A program made the position numbers and the translations under genes. From contig JADJQQ010000004.1 of NCBI GenBank assembly GCA_016712625.1, forward strand, positions 124,001 to 188,000: 64,000 nt of DNA. The letters run 5' to 3'. Below are positions 17,558 through 27,500 of this stretch, piece by piece. Position 1 is the first letter of the stretch; the number at the start of each line of letters is the position of its first letter. The stretch comes from Candidatus Competibacteraceae bacterium (GTDB taxonomy: Bacteria > Pseudomonadota > Gammaproteobacteria > Competibacterales > Competibacteraceae). A model generated the notes under the pieces. That model was not told the DNA's origin, ran no database searches, and was given only the letters and a program-made list of their open reading frames with translations.

Positions 17558-18586
17558 CTATTTAGGTTTTGATGCCGCTTTGCGGCTCGGTTGGGCGGCC
17601 TGAATGGGGTTAGTTTGCTGCTCTAGGTGCTGGCGGGCTTCCACCGCGGCTTTCAATTCACCGCGCAAATGTTCAGCCACCCGCAGGGTTTCAAGATAAC
17701 GGGTTTCATGCTCCCGCAAACCGCCTCTCATTTGTTGTAATTCTACTGATAGACTTTGCTGGCGTTCGTTGGCGACGAGCAGCGCCTCACGGGTTGCAAT
17801 CTGCTCGCGCGTCTGGTTCTCCAACCGCGCCTGCAAGTCCACTTCTCGATTTTTCCAATCGTTTCGATCACTGGCAAATAATTGACGTTCCGCAAGCCAT
17901 TCCGCGCGACTGTATTCCAAGATTTCAGTGAGCCTCGCTTCATTGGCTTCGGCGCGCTGGCGTTCAGTTTCCAGTAACCGTTTGGTTTCGGCCGCCTGTT
18001 GTTCCAGCTCGGTCTGAGCGTGATGGAGGGCGGTTTCCAATTGTCCGACTCTAGCCCTGGTTTCGACGCGGATTTGGGCAATATTTTCAGCCGCCGCCTG
18101 AACGCGTTGTTCGGCCGCTTGAATGGTGGTTTCAGCCGCCATTCGACGTTCCTGTTCTATCAACAGCCGGTCAGCCAGTTCACGGGCCGCGGTTTGCGTG
18201 GCTTCGAGCTGACGCCGCAGTTGTTGAATTTCGCTTTCAAGTTGGCGCTGTTCGGTGATAGCGGCGTTACGGGCTTGCTCAGCGGCAGCTACAGTTTGCG
18301 CCGCAACCGTGCGTTGTTGATCAAATACCGCTTCGGCATGTTGCACGGCGATTTTCCAAAATGCATCCAGCGCCAAGGCGACGGCTTCGGGAACGGTCGG
18401 TGGAAGCACAATTTTTGGGGCTTCAGCCAATTGCTGTTGCCAATCTTTTAGGTGTTCGCTGATCGTGGTGTTACTGCCGGTGCCAAGCACTTCGCGGACA
18501 CGCTGAATGGTGGGATTCAAACCGCGTCCGAGTAAAGATTCGGCGGCGTTGCGAACGTCTTCAAAGCTAATGCCGGTGCGAGCCAT
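17558..18586 (-). CDS. KfrA-like DNA-binding coiled-coil protein
   Basis: The 342-aa protein starts with a KfrA_N-type helix-turn-helix domain (ISFEDVRNAAESLLGRGLNP, then TIQRVREVLGTGSNTTISEHLKDW, residues 5-50). A very long Ala/Glu/Gln/Arg-rich coiled coil follows from about residue 85 to 325. KfrA proteins of IncP-type plasmids bind operators upstream of their own gene and build filaments that help plasmid maintenance; chromosomal relatives are little studied. No replication or partition gene is beside it, so plasmid integration is not indicated. The 230-bp upstream gap is very AT-rich and may hold its operator. Confidence 0.85.
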   Translation of the reverse strand: MARTGISFEDVRNAAESLLGRGLNPTIQRVREVLGTGSNTTISEHLKDWQQQLAEAPKIVLPPTVPEAVALALDAFWKIAVQHAEAVFDQQRTVAAQTVAAAEQARNAAITEQRQLESEIQQLRRQLEATQTAARELADRLLIEQERRMAAETTIQAAEQRVQAAAENIAQIRVETRARVGQLETALHHAQTELEQQAAETKRLLETERQRAEANEARLTEILEYSRAEWLAERQLFASDRNDWKNREVDLQARLENQTREQIATREALLVANERQQSLSVELQQMRGGLREHETRYLETLRVAEHLRGELKAAVEARQHLEQQTNPIQAAQPSRKAASKPK

Positions 18587-18819
18587 GGAGTAACCATCCG
18601 CGATGATTATTTTGAGATAAACGATATTATCATTAATAAATGATTACATAACATGTATTTTTAATGATGTTCAGAGATATAATTCAAGATAATTATTATT
18701 ATCATGAATTACAGTATTGGCATAAAACTCCGTGATTCAAGCAGTCCTTAACTAGCCAACACGCCAACCCTCCATCCTTGGAAGCGTTAGCGTACCATCC
18801 ATGACCCTATTGCCAATCT
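18587..18819. promoter_or_regulatory. AT-rich upstream region of the KfrA-like gene
   Basis: About 130 bp just upstream of the KfrA-like start are strongly AT-rich compared with the neighbouring genes. They contain an inverted repeat ATCATT-N4-AATGAT at 18629-18644 and several TTAT/ATTA runs. KfrA proteins autoregulate by binding such regions, so this is a candidate operator; the exact site is a guess. Confidence 0.35.
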
Positions 18820-20640
18820 CTACGAATCGAGATAGCAAAACACGTTCTGCTTCAGCGTATTGGCGTTCAAGCGCAGCATCGCCCGACACTGATCGTTCGG
18901 CAGATCAATAACCCGCACACATTCGGCCCATTCCATCGCATTCGGCAGCAGCTCCGCCAGCCGATTGGGTTGCTGGTCGAAAAAGTTTTCGTTCAACCGG
19001 TTATCCTGCCGTTGCGGGAAAACCGCTAGATAAAGAATATCGGTCTCCACCAGATCGCTGAAGAAGTGTGTTCCCAGCGACACGTCCGGCACCAAACCCT
19101 CGTGCATCGTCACCAGCTCGCACAGCACGGTCACATTATTGATTTCCGCAAACCGCACCGGCACGCCCAATTCTGGCGATGTGGTGCCCCAGCGCCCCGG
19201 CCCGATCAGCATCAACGACTTCGCTGGATTGGGTCCGCGTAACCGCGTGATCTGGCCGATCAGCCGGGCGATCTGGTGCCGTTCGTTTAGTGGCAGTCGC
19301 CCATAAACCGCCGGGACCACATACACCAGGCGTTCGATGGTGCCGATCCGGCTATGGCCGATCACCGCGCCATGGGCTTCCAGTACCAACCGCTCCGGCT
19401 CGATTTCTGACGGCGGGCTCGCAATCGTGCCAGCCTCGCGCACCTGAAACGGCCGGCATTGCAACACATCGATTTTATAAGCTGCTTCATCGGTAAAGTT
19501 GGCCGTAAATTCAACATCGACAGGATAATCATAAGCCTGCTGCAAAATGTTCAACATATCGCGCATATCGTCCACAAACGCCGTATTGCTTAGCAGCTGT
19601 TCGAAGGTGAGCACCCAAGGAAATACGTCCCGCATCCCGCGTTCCCGCGCCCGCTGTTCCAATTCATCGTCCACCGTCGCCACCATCCGCAACGGCAAAT
19701 CCGGACTTTGGCGCACGACATCGGCAAACTGGCGGGTCGAAAGCTGGTTTGCTTCCAAGTCCAGCACGTCGATCCGCTTCTGCGCGTACTGGCGCACGCT
19801 GTCGAAATGGCTTTCCGGTCGCCGCTCGGGATCGCTCAACGACACCACCCGCGTGTAATCGTCGTCGGAGCGATCCACCGCCCGCGTTCCCAAGCCCATC
19901 ACCAGCCGCACCATGCCCGCCGCCGGATCAATCTGTTCGCTCCACACATACGGATTGAACGACAGCCCAACGCCCGCGACATGCGGATAAAACAGATTGC
20001 CGTGTTGCGCGCCCGAGACCCGTTGCACCAGCAAACCCATCTGTTCGTCCCGATCCAGAATTCCCCGCCGCACCCGGTACATCAGCGCCCGTTCGCTCAT
20101 CGTGCTGGCGTAGATCGTCCGTATCGCCGACAACAAATCGTCCAGCCGCTTCTCGCGAGGCCCCTGGTTGACGCAAAACACGCTATCGTACTTGCCGGCG
20201 AAGGCGTTGCCGAAATTGTCTTCCAGCAAGCTGCTGGAACGGACGATGATCGGCGACTGGCCGAAATAATCCAGCATGTCGGAAAACTGCTGCATCACGT
20301 AATCCGGGAAATCGCCGCGCAGGATGCGTCGCCGCGCCGTTTCCGCGCCATCCAGGAACGTCGCCGGGTTTTTCTGTTTATCTCGCACCCACCAGCAACC
20401 ATTGCGGACCAAGTAACTGTAAAACACATCCGAGCCGATAAAAAACGAATCGTGAATCTCCAACAAATTCCGCCAGCGTGGATCGGTGCGCTTCAGGATC
20501 GCCCGCGCCAGCATCACGCCCACCGCCTTACCGCCGATCAGGCCGGTGCCGATCAGCCGGCTTTTAATCGCCAGAATGTCGTGCAGGTCAAGGTAACGCT
20601 TCGCCAAGTCCATCACCCGTTCATCCCGCGAGACCGTCAT
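18820..20640 (-). CDS. PEP-synthase/PPDK-like ATP-grasp domain protein
   Basis: The 606-aa protein carries the ATP-binding part of pyruvate phosphate dikinase/PEP synthase: GTGLIGGKAVGVMLARAI near the start, SPIIVRSSSLLEDNFGNAFAGKYDSVF, and a later PVDVEFTANF..KIDVLQCRPFQ. The phosphohistidine swivel and the PEP-binding barrel appear to be missing, so it should not make PEP as the full enzyme does; it may phosphorylate another substrate. I start it at the ATG at 20640, which overlaps the upstream stop as ATGA; the frame is open to a TTG at 20661. The upstream KaiC-like gene appears fused to this domain in other bacteria as I remember them, so the two probably work as one complex. Confidence 0.8.
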   Translation of the reverse strand: MTVSRDERVMDLAKRYLDLHDILAIKSRLIGTGLIGGKAVGVMLARAILKRTDPRWRNLLEIHDSFFIGSDVFYSYLVRNGCWWVRDKQKNPATFLDGAETARRRILRGDFPDYVMQQFSDMLDYFGQSPIIVRSSSLLEDNFGNAFAGKYDSVFCVNQGPREKRLDDLLSAIRTIYASTMSERALMYRVRRGILDRDEQMGLLVQRVSGAQHGNLFYPHVAGVGLSFNPYVWSEQIDPAAGMVRLVMGLGTRAVDRSDDDYTRVVSLSDPERRPESHFDSVRQYAQKRIDVLDLEANQLSTRQFADVVRQSPDLPLRMVATVDDELEQRARERGMRDVFPWVLTFEQLLSNTAFVDDMRDMLNILQQAYDYPVDVEFTANFTDEAAYKIDVLQCRPFQVREAGTIASPPSEIEPERLVLEAHGAVIGHSRIGTIERLVYVVPAVYGRLPLNERHQIARLIGQITRLRGPNPAKSLMLIGPGRWGTTSPELGVPVRFAEINNVTVLCELVTMHEGLVPDVSLGTHFFSDLVETDILYLAVFPQRQDNRLNENFFDQQPNRLAELLPNAMEWAECVRVIDLPNDQCRAMLRLNANTLKQNVFCYLDS

Positions 20641-21434
20641 TCGCAGCGTCCGCTGCAACAAATCGTGGTTTGGCTCCGCGGTCGGCCCTTTTCGCGCGCG
20701 GCCGCTACCGTCTCTTCCACTTCCAAGAACGTACGATTCCAGATATCAAGCCGGGGATCGTTGGCTTTCAAGCCCGACCATGGGAACAGAGTGAGGATTT
20801 CCGAAATGGTGATACTGTCAGTGACCGGCGTGAAGTCTTCGTTGCGCCAGACATGCAACAGATGCATGGTCGGCGAATAGCGCTGTTGCACCTTCAGCGG
20901 TCGGACGTACAACTCGCCCTGATGCCGGTAAATATCGCTAAACAGTTGAGTGGTTTCGAGAATCGGCGCGGTGGCGTGGAAGGAATGATGGCCGCGCATC
21001 AGGGCGAAATAGGCGATCGTTTCGAGATCGTACAGATAGGGGCAGGTCAGCATGAAGAAGTTGCCCAGCATCTGATCGCTGTACCAGTCGGCCACCAGAT
21101 CGGAGAGGCAATCGAAGACGTAATACGCGCCGCGCCCGGATTGCTCGATGGTCTTGTGAATCGCGCTCAGGAACGGTTCAAATCCATCGCCGGGGTCCAA
21201 GACTTGCACTTCCACGCCCGGACCTTCCGCGACCAAGGGCTGGTGGCGAGCAAAATGAAAATAAACCAGCTTGCGACCTTTTTCACGGGCATACTGACAG
21301 AATGGCTCGACCAAGGGTCGATAATCATCGATGCTGTCCGCTTGCCAGACGATATTGTCGCCCGCCATGATCCCCCGAAAAACCCGATCTAGCCCCGCCA
21401 ACCCGGTGCTGACCTGTGCGTCAATTGCCGCCAT
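20637..21434 (-). CDS. KaiC/RecA-like protein without Walker A lysine
   Basis: The 265-aa protein begins STGLAGLDRVFRGIMAGDNIVW, which looks like the start of a KaiC/RecA-family ATPase (T-G-x-x-x-L-D-x-x-x-G-G-x-x-x-G-x). The P-loop G-K-T/S is replaced by AGDNIVWQ, so ATP binding in the normal way is unlikely. Later parts (GAYYVFDCLSDLVADWYSD, NFFMLTCPYLYDLETIAYF, RYSPTMHLLHVW) are well-formed and without stops. I chose the ATG at 21434, which has GGGAG six bases upstream; the frame opens ten codons earlier at GTG. It is coupled to the PEP-synthase-like gene by a 4-bp overlap. The function is unknown; a sensory or scaffold role for the partner is an inference. Confidence 0.75.
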   Translation of the reverse strand: MAAIDAQVSTGLAGLDRVFRGIMAGDNIVWQADSIDDYRPLVEPFCQYAREKGRKLVYFHFARHQPLVAEGPGVEVQVLDPGDGFEPFLSAIHKTIEQSGRGAYYVFDCLSDLVADWYSDQMLGNFFMLTCPYLYDLETIAYFALMRGHHSFHATAPILETTQLFSDIYRHQGELYVRPLKVQQRYSPTMHLLHVWRNEDFTPVTDSITISEILTLFPWSGLKANDPRLDIWNRTFLEVEETVAAAREKGRPRSQTTICCSGRCE

Positions 21435-21619
21435 TACGCTCTCCCATTTACGACATGAAGCCACGGTTTGGCCGGTGCGCCGGTCACCCGTGGCGATGTA
21501 TCTTGTAGTGTTTCACTCGCGGCGGCGCGGCCAAATGCTCGCGTCTGCGTCGGCGCAATAATAACCTAATACGCTAAACTGCCACCGGTTCCACCAACGC
21601 ATCCCACAAAAACTACGTT

Positions 21620-22780
21620 ATGACTACCATTCCCATGGCAACCTTTGCTCCACCCTTGCCCCTGGAGCGACTAAAAGTGCCGGAAGCGCTTGATGGCCGC
21701 GCCGGCGCTAACCGCGCCGGGCCAGACGTGGTTTGTCAGTTGGCGGCGGGAAACGATCTGGAGGCCATCCAAGCCTGGCTGGCTGAATTTCACGATTCGC
21801 CCCAAACGCTACGCACGTATCGCAAGGAAGCCGAGCGCCTGCTGCTCTGGGCTTTGATGGAACGTGGCAAACCCCTCTCAAGCCTCACCCGTGAAGATTG
21901 CATCCTGTACGAAAATTTTCTTACCGACCCGCAACCCCGCGAGCGCTGGTGCGGGCAAAAAGCGACTCGTTTTAGTCCGCGCTGGCGTCCGTTTCTTGGC
22001 CCGCTCAATCCAGCCAGTCGCAAAGTCGCCCTGTTAATTGTCAACTCGCTGTTTAGCTATCTCGTCAAGGCCGGTTATCTGGCGGGCAATCCTCTTGCGC
22101 TCGCTCGCCGGCGCGGCCGCGGCCAACAATCAGCCCGCCAGGTAGAGCGTTTTCTCGAACACGACCAATGGCAAGCCCTGCTGGCAATGGTAGATGAACT
22201 GCCACGGGACGAAGCGCGCGACCGCCAGCACCACGCCCGCGCCAAATATTTACTCGCCCTGCTCTACCTGCTCGGTCCCCGCGTCAGCGAAGTCGCCGAT
22301 CACGCCATGAACAGCTTCATGCAAATCCGTGGGCGCTGGTGGTGGCGGGTCGTCGGCAAGGGTCGCAAGGAAGCCCAGGTGCCGGTCAATCAGGATATGC
22401 TGCAAGCGCTACGCGACTATCGCCGCTTTTACGGCCTCTCGCCCCTACCCGCGCCGGACGATAGCACGCCGCTGGTATTGAATCTCAAGGGGACTGGCGG
22501 CATCGGTGATAACATGATTTATCGAATCGTCAAGAGCTTGGTGGCTAAGGCGGCGCAACGGCTGGAGGTGGATGACCCCTATCAGGCCGAAAAGCTCCGC
22601 CGTGCTTCCACGCACTGGTTCCGCCACACCAGCATCACTCATCAAGCCGACGCCGGCATCGAAATTCAGTTTCTTCAGCGCAACGCACGTCACGCCCGCA
22701 TCGACACCACGGGCCTGTATCTGCACGCCGAAGAAAAAGAATGGCACGACACCATGGAACGACATCGCCTCAAGGAATAA
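21620..22780 (+). CDS. Tyrosine recombinase (phage-integrase family)
   Basis: Site-specific DNA recombinase of 386 aa. A SAM-like core-binding domain (about residues 45-160) precedes the catalytic domain. All catalytic residues can be placed: Arg221 in LLGPRVSEV, Lys247 in GKGRK, His332 and Arg335 in THWFRHT, His358 in RNARHAR and the nucleophile Tyr367 in TGLYLH. It stands alone between the divergent KaiC-like gene and gdhA, with no excisionase, phage genes or tRNA beside it. That argues against a recent prophage and for a domesticated recombinase. It lies inside the proposed replication terminus region, where a Xer-like role would make sense, but it is longer than XerC/XerD (about 300 aa). 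Confidence 0.9.
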   Translation: MTTIPMATFAPPLPLERLKVPEALDGRAGANRAGPDVVCQLAAGNDLEAIQAWLAEFHDSPQTLRTYRKEAERLLLWALMERGKPLSSLTREDCILYENFLTDPQPRERWCGQKATRFSPRWRPFLGPLNPASRKVALLIVNSLFSYLVKAGYLAGNPLALARRRGRGQQSARQVERFLEHDQWQALLAMVDELPRDEARDRQHHARAKYLLALLYLLGPRVSEVADHAMNSFMQIRGRWWWRVVGKGRKEAQVPVNQDMLQALRDYRRFYGLSPLPAPDDSTPLVLNLKGTGGIGDNMIYRIVKSLVAKAAQRLEVDDPYQAEKLRRASTHWFRHTSITHQADAGIEIQFLQRNARHARIDTTGLYLHAEEKEWHDTMERHRLKE

Positions 22781-22875
22781 ACTTCCGCGGCTTTATGCCG
22801 GTGCGCGTTTGCCGGTCCAAGCGAAGGTTCGCAACGCGAAATAATGAGTAAATCAAGTCAAGGAAACGTTCCCGT

Positions 22876-24231
22876 ATGTCTTCCTATATCACCGATACCA
22901 TTAACTATCTCAAACAGAGCAGTCCCGCCCAGGCCGAGTTCTATCAAGCCACCGAGGAAGTGCTCGCGACCATCAAGCCCCTGCTCGACCGTAACCCAAA
23001 ATACCAGAAACACAATATCATTCAGAGAATGATAGAGCCCGAACGACAGATCCTGTTTCGGGTCGCTTGGCTCGATGATCGCGGTACCGTCCAGGTCAAC
23101 AAAGGCTATCGCATCCAGTTCAACTCCGCGCTCGGCCCCTACAAAGGCGGATTGCGCTTTCATCCCAACGTCACCGCCGGCACCATCAAATTCCTGGGCT
23201 TTGAGCAGATTTTCAAGAACTCTCTGACCGGCTTGGCCATCGGCGGCGCCAAGGGCGGCTCCAATTTCGACCCGAAAGGCAAATCCGACGCCGAGATCAT
23301 GCGCTTTTGCCAGTCGTTCATGACCGAATTATTCCGCCACATCGGCGACACCATCGACGTGCCGGCTGGCGACATCGGTGTCGGCGGTCGCGAGATCGGC
23401 TACCTCTACGGCCAGTACAAACGTCTGACTGCCACTGACGAAGGCGTGCTAACCGGCAAGGGTCTGAATTGGGGCGGCTCGCTAGCGCGCACCGAGGCCA
23501 CCGGCTACGGCGCGGTCTATTTCGCCCAGAACATGCTGGCCGAGCGCGGCGATTCTTTGGAAGGCAAAGTCTGCGCGGTGTCCGGGTCCGGCAACGTCTC
23601 CATCTACACCGTCGAGAAGCTCTATCAGGTCGGGGCCAAACCGGTCACGATCAGTGACTCTAACGGCATGATTTACGACGAACGCGGCATTGATCTAAAT
23701 CTGCTCAAGCGGGTCAAGGAAGTCGAGCGCGCCCGCCTGACTCGCTACGCCGAGGAGCGTCCGGGCGCGGTTTATACCCCAGTCGAGAACTACCCGGCTG
23801 GCCGTAACGGCGTCTGGAGTGTGCATTGCGACGCCGCTTTCCCCAGCGCTACCCAGAACGAAGTCAGCGTGGAAGACGCTAAGGAATTGCTGAAAAATGG
23901 CTGTATTTGTGTAGCTGAAGGCGCGAACATGCCTTCCACCCTAGACGCCATCGATGCTTTCCTGGCCTCCGGCATCGCCTACGGGCCAGCCAAGGCCGCC
24001 AACGCCGGCGGCGTCGCCACCAGCCAGTTGGAAATGAGCCAGAACGCCAGTATGCTTCAGTGGACCTTCGAGGAAGTGGACGCCAAGCTCCAGCGGATCA
24101 TGGAGCACATCTACCGCACCGCCAGCGAAACCGCCAAGGAATACGGCGCGCCGGGCAATCTGGTGCTCGGCGCAAACATCGCCGGCTTCCGTAAAGTCGC
24201 CGATGCCATGATCGACCAAGGCGTCGTTTGA
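22876..24231 (+). CDS. gdhA: NADP-specific glutamate dehydrogenase
   Basis: Hexameric enzyme of 451 aa that makes glutamate from 2-oxoglutarate and ammonium with NADPH. The substrate-binding segment GPYKGGLRFHPNV and the catalytic-lysine segment IGGAKGGSNFDPKGKSD are intact, and VSGSGNVSIYTVEKL is the dinucleotide-binding turn. It lies just upstream of gltBD in the same direction but 320 bp away, so the cell holds both the low-affinity (Gdh) and high-affinity (GOGAT) ammonium routes side by side. A hairpin follows the stop codon. Confidence 0.97.
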   Translation: MSSYITDTINYLKQSSPAQAEFYQATEEVLATIKPLLDRNPKYQKHNIIQRMIEPERQILFRVAWLDDRGTVQVNKGYRIQFNSALGPYKGGLRFHPNVTAGTIKFLGFEQIFKNSLTGLAIGGAKGGSNFDPKGKSDAEIMRFCQSFMTELFRHIGDTIDVPAGDIGVGGREIGYLYGQYKRLTATDEGVLTGKGLNWGGSLARTEATGYGAVYFAQNMLAERGDSLEGKVCAVSGSGNVSIYTVEKLYQVGAKPVTISDSNGMIYDERGIDLNLLKRVKEVERARLTRYAEERPGAVYTPVENYPAGRNGVWSVHCDAAFPSATQNEVSVEDAKELLKNGCICVAEGANMPSTLDAIDAFLASGIAYGPAKAANAGGVATSQLEMSQNASMLQWTFEEVDAKLQRIMEHIYRTASETAKEYGAPGNLVLGANIAGFRKVADAMIDQGVV

Positions 24232-24244
24232 CCTTGCCCTGACT

Positions 24245-24286
24245 TTCCCGTCGCCAGCTTGATAAAGCCGAATCCAGCGACGGGAA
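24245..24286 (+). terminator. Hairpin after gdhA, possible terminator
   Basis: Perfect 10-bp arms TTCCCGTCGC (24245-24254) and GCGACGGGAA (24277-24286) are separated by a 22-base loop, starting 14 bases after the gdhA stop. There is no T-run after it, so it may act as an RNA 3'-end stabiliser rather than a true rho-independent terminator. Confidence 0.45.
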
Positions 24287-24550
24287 GCGTGCCTCACTCT
24301 CTCTTACGGCCTATCCCGGCGCTTTAGCGCCCCCGCCAAAATGTGGGCGTTCATCGATCTAGCCCAGAAGTGATGACTTTCGAGCGTGTCCGCTGAATGG
24401 GAAGTTACGCAGAGTGGTTGCGCGAACCAGCACGGGGTCGGTAGTATGCAATTCTTTGGTTTTTCGGAACTGTTAGAATTCTTGACCCAATTGCTGGATT
24501 CGAGAATTCATCCGGGCAGGGATGCCGTGTTAGCCGCTGTTATTTGAGGA
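24287..24550. other. Leader region upstream of gltB
   Basis: No gene is seen in this gap between gdhA and gltB. TTGACC at 24482-24487 could be a -35 element, but no good -10 follows at normal spacing. GAATTC occurs on either side of it (24476-24481 and 24504-24509). A GAGGA lies directly before the first ATG of gltB and favours the second ATG. Confidence 0.3.
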
Positions 24551-24556
24551 ATGACC

Positions 24557-27500
24557 ATGAGTTTGACCCACCTCCCCGTCTCCCAGGGACTCTACGACCC
24601 GCGCAACGAACACGATTCCTGCGGTATCGGTTTTGTCGTCGATATCAAGAATCGTAAAAGCCATCAACCCATTCGCCAAGGGTTAGAGATTCTGGCCAAC
24701 CTGGGCCATCGCGGCGCGGTGGGGGCCGATCCGCTGGCCGGCGACGGCGCGGGCATCCTGCTGCAACTCCCCGATGGTTTTCTGCGCGCCGAATGCGCCA
24801 ACTTGGGCATCGAACTGCCCGCTTCGGGCGATTACGCGGTCGGTACGGTTTTTCTGCCGCGCGATGGTCTCGTCCGCGCGCAAAGCCAAGCCGCCCTGGA
24901 GCGCACGGTGGCCGCTGAAGGCCAGATTTTTCTGGGCTGGCGCGATGTGCCCACCGACAACTCCTGCCTGGGTCGCAGCGTGCGGCCCACGGAACCGGTG
25001 ATCCGTCAAGCCTTCGTCCAGCGTGGCCCGAATTGCCCTGACAACGCCGCCTTCGAGCGCAAGCTGTTCGTGATTCGCAAGCAAACGCATCATGCGATCT
25101 GGGATCGTGAATTACTCAGCCGCCAACCGTTCTACATCGCCTCGTTCTCCTCGCGCACGCTGGTCTATAAAGGCATGATCCTGGCGCGAAATCTCGGCGT
25201 GTATTATCCGGATCTGCACGATGAGCGCCTGGAATCGGCGCTGGCGCTGGTCCATCAGCGTTTCTCCACCAATACTTTCCCATCCTGGGCGCTGGCGCAT
25301 CCTTTCCGCTATCTCTGCCACAACGGTGAAATTAACACCCTGCGCGGCAATATCAATTGGATGCTGGCCCGTCGTCATAACATGCGCTCGGAACAGCTCG
25401 GGGCCGATCTTGAAAAACTGTGGCCGCTGATCGGTGACGGTGCGTCCGATTCCGCCACCTTCGACAATGCGCTGGAATTGCTGCTCGCCGCTGGCTACTC
25501 GCTGCCGCACGCCATGATGCTGATGGTGCCGGAAGCGTGGGCTGATAACCCCTTGATGGACCCCAAGCGCCGCGCCTTCTACGAATACCACGCCGCGCTG
25601 ATGGAACCCTGGGATGGGCCAGCCGCCATCGCCTTCACCGACGGCCGACAGATTGGCGCTACCCTGGACCGCAATGGTCTGCGGCCGGCCCGCTATCTCG
25701 TCACCAACGACGATCAAGTGATCATGGCCTCTGAAATGGGGGTGCTGCCAATTCCCGAGGAAAAAATTGTCAAGAAATGGCGCTTGCAGCCCGGCAAGAT
25801 GCTGTTGATCGACTTGGAGCAGGGCCGCATCATCGACGATGATGAAATCAAGGCCCAACTGTCGGCTATCCAGCCCTATCAGGAATGGCTGGACGCCACC
25901 CAAATCCGTTTGCAGGATTTGCCCGCCGAGATCGGCCCGATGGCGCCTGATCCCGACACGTTGCTGCGCCGCCAACAGGCTTTCGGTTATACCCAGGAAG
26001 ACACGCGCGCCTTTCTCAACCCGATGGCGGTCAGCGGCGAAGACCCGATCAGTTCCATGGGTCGCGATATTCCGCCGGCGGTGTTGTCCGACCGGCCTAA
26101 GCTCATTTACGACTATTTCAAGCAGAAATTCGCCCAGGTCACCAACCCGCCAATCGACCCGATCCGCGAGGAGCTGGTCATGTCGCTGGTGTCCTTCATC
26201 GGGCCGCGTCCCAACCTGCTTGACCCCTACAGCGCGGGTACCCAAAAGCGGCTGGAAGTCAAGCGGCCGATCCTGGCCAACGTCGATCTAGAACGCATCC
26301 GCCGTATCGAATACCATGTTGATCGCGCTTTTCGCACTCGCACCCTCAGCATCTGCTACCCGGTCGAGCGCGGCGCGGACGGCATGGGTCGCGCCTTGGA
26401 CGATCTCTGCCGCGAAGCGGCCGACGTGGTGCGTCATGGCGATAACATCCTGATCCTGTCGGATCGGGATATGGACGCCGATTACATCGCCATCCCCGCC
26501 CTCCTCGCCACCGCCGCGGTCCACCATCACCTGATTCGAACCGGATTGCGCACCGAAGTGGGATTGGTGGTCGAGACCGGCGAAGCCAAGCGGGTTCATG
26601 ATTTCTGTCTACTAGCGGGCTACGGCGCCGAAGCGATCAACCCCTGGTTGGCGTTCGACACCTTATCCGCCTCGCTCACCACCTTTGTGCCGCCGCTGAG
26701 CGAAGCCGACGCGCACGAGCACTACACCAAGGCGATTTCCAAGGGCATCCTTAAGGTGATGTCCAAAATGGGCATCTCCACCTACCAATCCTATTGCGGC
26801 GCGCAGATTTTCGAAGCGGTTGGCTTGGCCGAAGAATTCATCAATCGGTATTTCACCGGCACTCAGGGCGTGATCGAGGGGGTCGGCTTACAGGAAATCG
26901 CCCGCGAAGCAGTGACCCGCCACCGGCAAGCCTTTGGCGATGCGCCGCTGTATCGGGAGGCGTTGGATGTGGGTGGCGAACTGGCTTTCCGCATCCGCGG
27001 CGAACAGCATGCCTGGACGCCGGAAACGGTCTCTTTGTTGCAACACGCGGTTCGTTCCGGTGATTACAAGCAGTTCAAGCGCTACAGCCGGGCGATGAAC
27101 GACCAGCACGAGCACCTGCGCAATCTGCGCGGCCTGTTTGAGTTCCGGTTCGCCAACACGCCCATACCTCTGGAAGAAGTGGAACCGGCCAGCGAAATTG
27201 TCAAGCGGCTGGCGACCGGCGCGATGTCCTTCGGCTCGATTTCCTGGGAAGCGCACACCACCCTCGCCATCGCCATGAACCGGCTGGGGGCCAAATCCAA
27301 CACCGGCGAGGGCGGCGAAGATCCCGCCCGTTATACGCCGCTCGACAACGGCGATTCCGCTCGCTCCGCCATCAAACAGGTCGCTTCCGGCCGCTTTGGG
27401 GTCACCGCCGAATATCTGGTCAACGCCGACGCCCTGCAAATTAAGATGGCGCAGGGCGCCAAGCCCGGCGAAGGCGGCCAATTGCCCGGCCACAAGGTCA

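Noticed and set aside
19708..20880. Long plus-strand frame opposite the PEP-synthase-like gene
   Set aside because: Antisense shadow; composition is unlike a real protein and the other strand carries clear domains.
21545..21580. A GCGCAATAAT...TACGCTAAA pattern before the recombinase gene, looking a little like dif
   Set aside because: Arms and spacing do not fit the highly conserved gammaproteobacterial dif.
24476..24509. Two GAATTC hexamers flanking a TTGACC upstream of gltB, as a possible operator
   Set aside because: Six-base palindromes this short are common, and no -10 box completes a promoter.
25112..26245. Long minus-strand frame opposite gltB
   Set aside because: Antisense shadow of a conserved gene, without start signals.
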